A stretch of 64,000 nt of DNA. It comes from Betaproteobacteria bacterium. GTDB lineage: Bacteria > Pseudomonadota > Gammaproteobacteria > Burkholderiales > JAHFQX01. This document shows, piece by piece, positions 1-7,231 of the stretch (position 1 is the stretch's first letter; every line of letters starts with the position of its first letter). The notes below the pieces were generated by a model. That model saw only the letters and a list, made by a program, of their open reading frames with translations. It was not told where the DNA came from and ran no database searches. Position numbers and translations under genes: made by a program. Location: contig JAHFQX010000006.1 in assembly GCA_023259135.1 (NCBI GenBank), positions 1 to 64,000 on the forward strand, in the 5' to 3' direction.

Positions 1-787
1 CTTCGGGAATCAGCGGCACATCGTTCCATTGGATCTGGGCGGACAATCCGGCTCCCCGGCACATTTCCAAAAGGTGGCCGCCCAGGCCGAAGCCGGTAAT
101 GTCGGTCAGCGCGTGGACCCCGGACAACTCCGCCAGATCCACCCCCGGCCGGTTGAGCTGGGTGGTGCATTGGATCATGCGCCGGTACGCCGATGCGGAA
201 AGCTGGTCCTGCTTTAGCGCGGCGCTGAGGATGCCCACACCCAGGGGCTTGCCCAGGATCAGGCTATCCCCCGCCTGGGCGCCGCTGTTGCGCTTGAGCT
301 TGTCCGGATGGACGAGACCGAGGACCACTAAGCCGTAGATGGGTTCCACCGTGTCGATGGAATGCCCGCCGGCAATGGGGATGCCGGCCTCGGCGCACAC
401 CGCCGCGCCGCCCTCGGTGATGCGCCGGATAATCTCCAGCGGCAGGCTGTTGATGGGCATGCCCAGCAGCGCCAGCGCGAAGATGGGCTGTCCGCCCATG
501 GCATAGACATCGGAAATGGCATTGGCGGCGGCGATGCGGCCGAAGTCGTAGGGATCGTCGACGATGGGCGTGAAGAAGTCGATGGTGGCCACCAACGCCT
601 GCCGGTCGTTGAGCTGGTAGACCGCGGCGTCCTCGTTGTTTTCCATGCCGCTCAACAACTCCGCCGGCATCACGCCCGCTGGCATGGCCTTGAGGATTTC
701 GCCCAGCAGCCCCGGCGCGATCTTGCAGCCGCAGCCGCCTCCATGGGCCAAGGCCGTTAGCCGGATCGGTGTTGTCATATCGTTCAT
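1..787 (-). CDS. selD: Selenide, water dikinase SelD (3' end outside the window)
   Basis: Makes selenophosphate from selenide and ATP, the activated selenium donor. The frame read from ATG 787 begins MNDMTTPIRLTALAHGGG followed by CGCK, which matches the E. coli SelD catalytic motif (Cys17/Lys20 there, Cys19/Lys22 here). This is the cysteine form, not the selenocysteine form. Further on it shows DFFTPIVDDPYDFGRIAA and AMGGQP, the ATP/metal-binding core. GGAG lies about 9 bases upstream of the ATG. About 262 residues are visible; the C-terminus lies beyond base 1. It follows the SenA-like gene by 68 bases on the same strand, so the two are probably one transcript and SelD would supply selenophosphate to the SenA/SenB pathway. 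Confidence 0.95.
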   Translation of the reverse strand, partial: MNDMTTPIRLTALAHGGGCGCKIAPGLLGEILKAMPAGVMPAELLSGMENNEDAAVYQLNDRQALVATIDFFTPIVDDPYDFGRIAAANAISDVYAMGGQPIFALALLGMPINSLPLEIIRRITEGGAAVCAEAGIPIAGGHSIDTVEPIYGLVVLGLVHPDKLKRNSGAQAGDSLILGKPLGVGILSAALKQDQLSASAYRRMIQCTTQLNRPGVDLAELSGVHALTDITGFGLGGHLLEMCRGAGLSAQIQWNDVPLIPE

Positions 788-855
788 GATTCACTCCGCA
801 AAGGACAGGTCCGCAACTTTAACGCCAATCGCCGGTTTTGACGAACCGGACCGAT

Positions 856-2190
856 TCACAGGGCGCAGGTGCGGAACCCGCAGAACAGATCGGCCCGCTC
901 GGGTTTGTAGAAATTGCGCCAGGTGTTGCGGATCAGTCGCCGGGGCGTGGCGAAGCTGCCGCCGCGCAGCACCCGGTAATCGCCGCCGAACCAGGGCGCC
1001 GAGTAGTCCCGGTAGGGGTCGGCGGCAAAGCCGGGATAGGGGGCGAAAGGACTCGCCGTCCATTCCCAGACGTTGCCCAACATCTGGACCGCGCCCCAGC
1101 CGCTTATTCCGCCGGGATAGTCGCGAACCGCCGCCGGCCCGGCCCAGCGGGCGTCGAGCCGGGCCAACCGTTCGATCGGTGCATCGGATCCTTCTCCCCA
1201 GGGATAGCGGCGTTTGGATATTTCTCCCGGCGCGGTGGCGGCGGCCCGCTCCCATTCCGCCTCGCTGGGCAGCCGCCGCCCGGCCCAGCGGCAATAGGCT
1301 TCGGCTTCGTGGAAGCTGACGTGCATAACCGGCTCGCCGGGGGCCAGGGGCAGCTCCCGGTCGAAGCGCCGCACCCGCCAGGCTCCCGAGTCTTTGCGCC
1401 AATAACGCGGACAGACCCACTGGAGTTGTTCGCGCATCCGCCAGCCGGCCTCGCTCCAGAATTCCCGGCGTTGATAGCCGCCGTCTTCCGCGAAAGCCGC
1501 GAACTCGGCATTGCTCACCGCATGGCGGGCGATGGCGAAGGCCGGCAGCGTGATCGGATGCGCCCACTTTTCGTTGTCGAAGACGAAGCCCTCTTCCGGC
1601 CGCGCCCCCAGTTCCATGGCGCCCGCCGGAATCTCGATGTCCCCGGCGCTTTCCCCAGGGTCCGCCGGCTCCGGCGGCGCGGACAGCGCCAGCGGATAAC
1701 CCAGGGTCTGCCACATATAGCAGAACGCCTCGTTATGCATGTCCTGGTGAAAAATGCTCAGTTGCGCGAAGTACGCCGACTCGTCGCTCAGCGCCCCGCC
1801 GCTCAGCAAGGCCATGGAACGGTGGAACACGGCCTCCAGATAGCGATGGGTGGCGGCCAGGTCGGGCAGCTCCAGGGACCAGCGGGTGTCGTGGGCCACC
1901 CGCGACGAGTCGTACAGCGAATCGGCCCCCGGCAGCAGCGAAGGCGCCTCGAAATCTCCGCGCCGGTGCAGCCAGAATTCCTGGAACCAGCCGACATGGC
2001 CCAGTTCCCACAGCGGCGGATTGACGATGGGAATCAAAGGAACCGTCAGGCGCGGGCCCTCGATGGAGGCGAATAAGGCCAGAGTCAGCGCCTGGCTGGC
2101 TGCGAGCCACCGGGCCAGTACGGCTTCGTCCGGATAGGGCCGGTAGACGGAGAAATCCGGCCAAGCGGCGCGGTGAGGTGTCGGTACCAT
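856..2190 (-). CDS. senA: Selenoneine synthase SenA-like (EgtB homologue)
   Basis: 444 residues. The N-terminal half is DinB-like with the non-heme iron histidines expected of EgtB-type enzymes (ELGHVGWFQEFW near residue 63, FHQDMHNEAF near 150). The C-terminal half is a formylglycine-generating-enzyme-like fold (RLPSEAEWERA, MLGNVWEWTASPF, LRGGSFATPRRLIRNTWRNF). EgtB joins a sulfur donor to trimethylhistidine in ergothioneine synthesis; SenA does the same with a selenosugar. The assignment to SenA rather than EgtB rests mainly on context: selD is downstream on the same strand and a SenB-type glycosyltransferase is divergent next door, the known senABC arrangement. GGGAG precedes the ATG at a good distance. 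No egtD is seen in the window. Confidence 0.85.
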   Translation of the reverse strand: MVPTPHRAAWPDFSVYRPYPDEAVLARWLAASQALTLALFASIEGPRLTVPLIPIVNPPLWELGHVGWFQEFWLHRRGDFEAPSLLPGADSLYDSSRVAHDTRWSLELPDLAATHRYLEAVFHRSMALLSGGALSDESAYFAQLSIFHQDMHNEAFCYMWQTLGYPLALSAPPEPADPGESAGDIEIPAGAMELGARPEEGFVFDNEKWAHPITLPAFAIARHAVSNAEFAAFAEDGGYQRREFWSEAGWRMREQLQWVCPRYWRKDSGAWRVRRFDRELPLAPGEPVMHVSFHEAEAYCRWAGRRLPSEAEWERAAATAPGEISKRRYPWGEGSDAPIERLARLDARWAGPAAVRDYPGGISGWGAVQMLGNVWEWTASPFAPYPGFAADPYRDYSAPWFGGDYRVLRGGSFATPRRLIRNTWRNFYKPERADLFCGFRTCAL

Positions 2191-2210
2191 GGGGCTCCCA
2201 ACAAAAAGGC

Positions 2211-2242
2211 TTGCCGAGGAACGCGATGCCCGCGGCTATAAT
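2211..2242 (+). promoter_or_regulatory. Possible promoter for senB
   Basis: A perfect TATAAT (2237-2242) sits 55 bases before the GTG chosen as the senB start. The best upstream match, TTGCCG at 2211-2216, leaves a 20-base spacer, which is longer than ideal. The site lies in the short divergent gap between senA and senB, so it may also affect senA. Confidence 0.35.
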
Positions 2243-2296
2243 CCCGAAAGCGGCAGGGCGCTGCGTCCGCCGCGCTTGTTTGTCGACCTTCCCAAC

Positions 2297-3244
2297 GTGA
2301 ATATCGTCATTGTAACTCCCGCCGCGCCCGGCACCCAGCACGGCAACCGCAACACGGCGCTGCGCTGGGCCCGGCATCTGCGGTCCCTCGGGCACCGGGT
2401 GGCCGTCATGGTGGAATGGGACGGCGGCGATTATGACGCCATGATCGCCCTGCACGCTCGCCGTAGCCATTCCTCCCTGCGGCGCTGGAAAGAGGCGCAT
2501 GGCGAGCGCCCATTGGCGCTGGTGCTGACCGGCACCGATCTGTACCGCGACATCCGCGATGATGCCGAGGCACGCCAATCGCTGCTGCTGGCCGACCGCC
2601 TGGTAGTGTTGCAGGCTCAGGGCCTGGAGGAACTGGACGCCGGATTGCGCGCCAAGGCCCGGGTGATTTTTCAATCGGTGCGGCCGTGCAAGCGGATGCC
2701 GTCGCCCCGCCGTTATTTTCTGGTGACCGTGATCGGGCATTTGCGGGAGGAAAAAGATCCCTTCCGTGCCGCCTACGCCTTGCGCCATCTCCCGCCCGAC
2801 AGCCGCATCCGCGTGGTGCATCTGGGCCGGGCGATGAGTCCCGAGGCCGAAAACGAAGCCCGTGTACTGATGCGAGCCGAACCCCGCTACCGCTGGCTCG
2901 GCGAACTGTCCCACGCCGCCGCCATGCGCTGGCTTGGGCGCAGCCATGTCATGGTGATCTCCAGCCGAATGGAGGGCGGCGCCCACGTGGTCTCCGAGGC
3001 CATCGGCGCCGGCGTGCCGGTCATCGCTTCCCATATTCCCGGCAACGTCGGCCTGCTCGGCGAGGCTTATCCGGGCTATTACCCCGTCGCCGACGCAAAG
3101 GCTCTGGCGCAACGATTGGCCCGGGCGGAAAACGATCCGGCCTGGTTGATCTCCCTGGAAGCCGCCGTCAAGGCTCGCCGTTTTCTCATCGATCCGGAGG
3201 CCGAGCGCAGTGCCCTGGAGGAACTGTTGCGCGGCGGGTCCTGA
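2297..3244 (+). CDS. senB: Selenosugar synthase SenB-like glycosyltransferase
   Basis: 315 residues from GTG 2297, which gives the usual family N-terminus NIVIVTPAAPGTQHGNR; the open frame reaches back to 2189 but that extension would overlap the senA start. The protein is a GT-B glycosyltransferase with a C-terminal nucleotide-sugar domain (VTVIGHLREEKDPFRAAYA near residue 141, SRMEGGAHVVSEAIGAGVPV near 226). In characterised sen clusters SenB couples a UDP-sugar with selenophosphate to form the selenosugar that SenA uses. The family was long annotated only as a putative glycosyltransferase; the function here is inferred from the flanking selD and SenA-like genes. Confidence 0.85.
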   Translation: MNIVIVTPAAPGTQHGNRNTALRWARHLRSLGHRVAVMVEWDGGDYDAMIALHARRSHSSLRRWKEAHGERPLALVLTGTDLYRDIRDDAEARQSLLLADRLVVLQAQGLEELDAGLRAKARVIFQSVRPCKRMPSPRRYFLVTVIGHLREEKDPFRAAYALRHLPPDSRIRVVHLGRAMSPEAENEARVLMRAEPRYRWLGELSHAAAMRWLGRSHVMVISSRMEGGAHVVSEAIGAGVPVIASHIPGNVGLLGEAYPGYYPVADAKALAQRLARAENDPAWLISLEAAVKARRFLIDPEAERSALEELLRGGS

Positions 3245-3288
3245 AGCTTGCCAGCCGTCGCCGCCAGCCCTCGGGCGGCAACCGGCGG

Positions 3289-3317
3289 CAAAAAAAATCG
3301 CGCCCTCGGGCGCGATT
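3289..3317 (-). terminator. Intrinsic terminator of the substrate-binding protein gene
   Basis: A perfect 10-bp stem (AATCGCGCCC / GGGCGCGATT, 3296-3317) is followed on the minus strand by a run of eight T (complement of 3290-3297). A second GC hairpin (GGCGCCGC / GCGGCGCC, 3329-3348) lies between it and the stop codon. Confidence 0.8.
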
Positions 3318-3354
3318 CGAGGTGGGTTGGCGCCGCGGATGCGGCGCCGGATCG

Positions 3355-4701
3355 TTATTTTTCCTTGGAACAATCCCGCGGGGTAATGTTTTTCTCCTTG
3401 GCGTACTTGGCCGCCATTTCCTCCAGGAAGGGCCGCGCCAGCGCTCGGTCGGATTTCACCCAGTCGCTTACTGCCACCCACTTGGCGCCATCCCATTGAT
3501 TCAGACGAATCGAGCCGCCTCCTTCGTGGTCGGTGCAGGAGGTCTTGAGGGGTTGCATCAAGCCGAAGGCGCCCAGTTGCTTTAAGCGCTTGTCGTCGAG
3601 GTTGAGGTGCTCCAGGGCCCAGCGCACCTGCTCGCCGGTGACGGGCTTCTTGCCGTACTTGTCCATGGCCACCCGGATCGCTTCGATTTTCATGATGGCC
3701 ATGGCAAGGCCTTGGTTATAGTTGGAAGTGCCCACCAGCTTGGGGTCCGCCATGTTGCCCTTTTTGGCCCCGCCGCTGTAATAGCGTTTGATGATCTCCT
3801 GGGTGACCGGGAAATTGGCGCCGTCGGCATAGAGATGGCCGCCGATATAGCCCTTGGCGGCATCGCCGGCGGCCAGCATGTCGTCGGTGGTGCTGGACCA
3901 CCATCCTCCCACCATGCGGTCGGTGGGATAACCCACCCGCTGGGCGTTCTTGAGGGCGGAGACGGTCATCACTCCCAGGGTCCGCATCAGGATCCAGTCA
4001 GGTTTCTGCTGGCGCACCGTCAGCCATTGCGACTGTTGCTCAGCGCCGGGCGGCGCTACCGCGATCTTGAGGAGTTCGAAGCCGTATTTCTTGGCTTGCA
4101 ATTCCAGCATGGGCAGTACTTCCTTGCCAAAGGCGGTGTCGTGGTACAGGAAGCCGATCTTCTTGCCCTTGAGCTTGTCCATGCCGCCTTCCCGCTGACC
4201 GATGTATTGCACCAGGGCGGTGTTGGCGCTTTGGTAGGTGGTCATCAGGGGAAACACCCACGGGAATACCCGGCCGTCGGCGGCATCGGCCCGGCCCAGG
4301 CCGATGTTGATCAGCGGCACCTTGTCCTGAGCCGCCCGCTCGGTGAGAGCATAAGAGGCCGGGGTGTTGAGGGTGTTGTAGAACGGCATGCCGGTGGGGA
4401 CGCGGGTCTTCATCCGCTCATAGCACTCGATGGCCAAGTCGGGCTTGTATTGGAACTCGCATTCTTCCCAAACCAGCTTGAGGCCGTAAACGCCTTTGTC
4501 CCGGTCGTTGATCAAATTCATGTAATCGAGCCAGCCGGCGGCGATGCCGATGCCAATGGAGGCGATGGGCCCGACCCGGATAGTGTTAACGGGAATGAAT
4601 TGCTCGGCCGCGGAAGCCGGCCCGGCCGCCAGCACGGCGATGCCCAGCGTGGCGGCGCAGCCAGCCTGTTTGAGGGTTTGGGTGAAACAGTTATGGAACA
4701 T
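3355..4701 (-). CDS. ABC transporter periplasmic substrate-binding protein, branched-chain amino acid type
   Basis: 448 residues. The start is ATG 4701, preceded by TAGGAG and giving a signal peptide (residues about 1-31, ending ASAAEQ); the open frame extends further upstream without support. The mature protein has the Leu/Ile/Val-binding type I fold seen in family 6 binding proteins (NTIRVGPIASIGIGIAAGW, DLAIECYERMKTRVP, KGKKIGFLYHDTAFGKEVLP). These proteins deliver amino acids, amides or urea-like solutes to an ABC permease. No permease or ATPase gene lies nearby, so it is an orphan here and the ligand cannot be read from the sequence. Confidence 0.85.
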   Translation of the reverse strand: MFHNCFTQTLKQAGCAATLGIAVLAAGPASAAEQFIPVNTIRVGPIASIGIGIAAGWLDYMNLINDRDKGVYGLKLVWEECEFQYKPDLAIECYERMKTRVPTGMPFYNTLNTPASYALTERAAQDKVPLINIGLGRADAADGRVFPWVFPLMTTYQSANTALVQYIGQREGGMDKLKGKKIGFLYHDTAFGKEVLPMLELQAKKYGFELLKIAVAPPGAEQQSQWLTVRQQKPDWILMRTLGVMTVSALKNAQRVGYPTDRMVGGWWSSTTDDMLAAGDAAKGYIGGHLYADGANFPVTQEIIKRYYSGGAKKGNMADPKLVGTSNYNQGLAMAIMKIEAIRVAMDKYGKKPVTGEQVRWALEHLNLDDKRLKQLGAFGLMQPLKTSCTDHEGGGSIRLNQWDGAKWVAVSDWVKSDRALARPFLEEMAAKYAKEKNITPRDCSKEK

Positions 4702-4716
4702 GGGACGGTCTCCTAA

Positions 4717-4742
4717 ATATGTTGTCGCGATATGTTGTCGCG
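4717..4742. repeat. Perfect tandem 13-bp repeat upstream of the binding-protein gene
   Basis: ATATGTTGTCGCG occurs twice head to tail (4717-4729, 4730-4742), just upstream of the TAGGAG ribosome site of the minus-strand substrate-binding protein gene. Its position suits a regulator site or part of the leader mRNA, but no regulator can be named. Confidence 0.7.
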
Positions 4743-4862
4743 GTAATGATGGTAACGCCACACAGCCGGGGAGCCGGAAGTCGTGGCCGCCGAACGCCGC
4801 AGAGTGCCAGCATACGCGAACAAGCCGCCCGATTCCAGGGGGAGGGGATAGCGGTCCCGAAC

Positions 4863-5450
4863 TTACGGTTTGTCGCCCTCCCGTACCTTGAGCAAGGTAG
4901 CCTCGATGCCGTTGCCGCGCAGGGTGTCCTTGGTCGGACGGGAAGCTTCGGCGCTGGGGTAGGGGCCCAAGCGGACCCGGTGCCAGACCCCCTTGTCGGG
5001 CAGGGTGGCGGTGTTGATGGAGGCCTCCATTCCCAGCAAGGCCAGGCGGGCTTTCAGGTTGTCGGCGTCGTCGGCGTTCTGGAAGGCGCCGACTTGCAGG
5101 TAATAACCTTCCTTGGGCCGTTCGGGAGCGGCGGCCGGTTTGCCGGCGGGTTCGGCCACGGGTTCCTCGATGCCGGGCAGGATTTTGTAGAAATCGAAAC
5201 GAGGCTTGGCTGCCGCCGATTTTTCCGAGGACGGTGTTTTGTTGGCGGGTTCGGCTTGGCCTTTGGATTGTTCCCGGGTTCCGTCCTGCGCGGGTTGGGT
5301 CGGGGCCGCCGGGGTTCGGTAAAGCGCCCAGGCTACCGCCAGGGCCGCCGCCAATCCCAGCAGCAGTCCGATCAAAATGCCGGCCACCAGCGTGCCGCCG
5401 GTTCCGGAGGGTTTGCGGCTGGGTTTGTGGTCGTGGGTCATGGGGCTCAC
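4863..5450 (-). CDS. SPOR-domain membrane protein (FtsN-like)
   Basis: 195 residues from GTG 5450, which overlaps the argS stop by 4 bases (GTGA); an ATG at 5441 is the alternative start. One membrane helix (about residues 21-43, TLVAGILIGLLLGLAAALAV) is followed by a Pro/Ala/Glu-rich linker and a C-terminal SPOR domain (about 115-190, YYLQVGAFQNADDADNLKAR). SPOR domains bind denuded septal peptidoglycan, so a role in cell division or wall maintenance is likely. The argS-SPOR pair is common in gammaproteobacteria, where this gene is often called ftsN; the short N-terminus makes true FtsN activity uncertain. Confidence 0.85.
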   Translation of the reverse strand: MSPMTHDHKPSRKPSGTGGTLVAGILIGLLLGLAAALAVAWALYRTPAAPTQPAQDGTREQSKGQAEPANKTPSSEKSAAAKPRFDFYKILPGIEEPVAEPAGKPAAAPERPKEGYYLQVGAFQNADDADNLKARLALLGMEASINTATLPDKGVWHRVRLGPYPSAEASRPTKDTLRGNGIEATLLKVREGDKP

Positions 5451-7183
5451 ATCTTTTCGGGGGCGGTCACTCCCAGCAGCCCGAGTCCATTGCGCAGCAC
5501 TTGGCCGGTGGCGGCCACCAAGGCCAGCCGGGCCAGCTTCAGGGCCGGGTCGGGCGCCAGGAAATGGGTGGCATTGTAGTAGCTGTGGAAAATCCCGGCC
5601 AGGTCTTTGAGATAGAACGCGACGATGTGGGGGGCCAGTTCCCGGGCGGCGATTTCGACGATCTCCGGATATTCCATCAAGCGCCGCAGCAGGAGCATTT
5701 CCTGCGCCTCCTCCAGCGGAGCGGGGTCGGCGTTAACCAATGCCGCCGGGTCTTTCCCCCATTGGGCCAAGACGCTGCAAATCCGGGCGTGGGCGTATTG
5801 AACGTAATACACCGGGTTCTCGTTGCTGCGGGATTTGGCAAGATCGAGATCGAAGTCCAGGTGCTGGTCGCTGTTGCGCAGCACATAGAAGAAGCGGGCC
5901 GCGTCGTTGCCCACCTCTTCCCGCAATTCCCGCAGCGTGACGAATTGCCCGCCGCGGGTGGACATGGAGATTTTTTTCCCGGCCCGGTACAGCACGGCGA
6001 ATTGCACGAGGACGACGGTGAGCCGCTCGGGATCCTGCTCCAAGGCCCCCATGGCGCCCTTGAGACGGGGCGCATAGCCGTGGTGATCGGCTCCCCAGAC
6101 GTTGACGAGCCGGTCGAAGCCCCGCTGGAATTTGTTGAAGTGGTAAGCGATATCCGAGGCGAAATAGGTGAACTGGCCGTTCTCCCGCCGCACCACCCGA
6201 TCCTTTTCGTCGCCGAAGTCGGTGGCCCGGAACCACAGCGCGCCGTCCTGCCGGTACAGATGCCCGGCCCCATCCAACTGCGCCACCACCCGCGCCACTG
6301 CTCCGGAGTCGAACAAGGAGCGCTCCGAGAACCAGGTGTCGAAATTCACTCCGAATTCCAGCAGATCGTTGCGGCCGTCGCCGAGCTGCTCGGTGAGGGC
6401 GAAGTCGTGGACATAGGCATAGTCCTCTCCCAGCAGTTTTTTGGCATTGGCGATGAGGGCGTCCAAATGAGCTTCCGGGTCGTCTTCGGCCGCCGGCGCG
6501 CCGGCGGTCACCGCCTCGGCGGGGCGCAGGTAGCGCCGGCCGTGGACGGCCCAGATTTGGGCTCCCATGGCTTTGACGTAGTCCCCTTGGTAGCCGTTGG
6601 CGGGGAAGGGGATGTCCGTCCCCGCCGCTTCCAGATAGCGCAGCCAGGTGGATAGGGCCAGGGTGTCCATCTGCCGGCCGGCATCGTTCACATAGTATTC
6701 CCGCTCGACTCGCCAGCCGGCGGCGGCCAGCAGATTCGCCAGACTGGCCCCGTAGGCCGCCCCCCGGCCGTGGCCCACGTGCAGCGGCCCGGTGGGATTG
6801 GCGGAAACGAATTCCACCAGCACCCGCCCCCGCTCTCCGGCCGGCCGGTTTCCGTAGCGCTCGCCGGCCCCGAGCACCCAGCCGGGGGCCCGGCGTCTTA
6901 CCTCGGGGCGAAAATGAAAGTTGATGAAGCCCGGGCCGGCGATCTCGGCGCGGTCCAAATAAGGGGACGGCCCCAAGCCGGCCAGCAGCGCCGCGGCGAC
7001 TTCCCGGGGCGATTTGCGGGCCGCCTTGGCCAATTGCAGGGCGATGTTGCTGGTGTAGTCGCCGTGCTCGACCTGCTTGGGCCGTTCCAGCAGCGGCTCC
7101 GCCGTTGCGCCGGGAAGGACCCGGGCCACCGCGTCGCGCAGCAGAGCGGTCAAATGGGCCTGGAGATCGGGAATGGCATCCAT
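5447..7183 (-). CDS. argS: Arginyl-tRNA synthetase
   Basis: 578 residues, normal length for ArgRS. Charges tRNA-Arg with arginine. The class I HIGH signature is present as TGPLHVGHGRG near residue 131, and the KMSKS-like loop as GKKISMSTRGG near 403. The N-terminal ArgRS additional domain (residues about 5-90) and the C-terminal DALR anticodon-binding domain (about 455-578, YVQYAHARICSVL) are recognisable. It ends inside the GTG start of the SPOR gene, so the two are translationally coupled. priA lies 48 bases upstream on the same strand. Confidence 0.98.
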   Translation of the reverse strand: MDAIPDLQAHLTALLRDAVARVLPGATAEPLLERPKQVEHGDYTSNIALQLAKAARKSPREVAAALLAGLGPSPYLDRAEIAGPGFINFHFRPEVRRRAPGWVLGAGERYGNRPAGERGRVLVEFVSANPTGPLHVGHGRGAAYGASLANLLAAAGWRVEREYYVNDAGRQMDTLALSTWLRYLEAAGTDIPFPANGYQGDYVKAMGAQIWAVHGRRYLRPAEAVTAGAPAAEDDPEAHLDALIANAKKLLGEDYAYVHDFALTEQLGDGRNDLLEFGVNFDTWFSERSLFDSGAVARVVAQLDGAGHLYRQDGALWFRATDFGDEKDRVVRRENGQFTYFASDIAYHFNKFQRGFDRLVNVWGADHHGYAPRLKGAMGALEQDPERLTVVLVQFAVLYRAGKKISMSTRGGQFVTLRELREEVGNDAARFFYVLRNSDQHLDFDLDLAKSRSNENPVYYVQYAHARICSVLAQWGKDPAALVNADPAPLEEAQEMLLLRRLMEYPEIVEIAARELAPHIVAFYLKDLAGIFHSYYNATHFLAPDPALKLARLALVAATGQVLRNGLGLLGVTAPEKM

Positions 7184-7231
7184 GGGGGAGCGGATGAAAA
7201 AGGGCGCATTATAGCCGGGCAGGGATTTTCT

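Noticed and set aside
264-794. 176-codon minus-strand frame at the selD locus
   Set aside because: SelD itself is read in a neighbouring frame from ATG 787; this frame is rich in Arg, His and Gly and is a shadow.
1733-3496. 587-codon open frame on the minus strand across senA and senB
   Set aside because: It runs partly through the senA coding region in another frame and opposite to senB; the composition is that of a high-GC shadow frame and no domain is visible.
3607-4716. 369-codon plus-strand frame opposite the substrate-binding protein
   Set aside because: Antisense shadow of a well-supported gene; no ribosome site and no family features.
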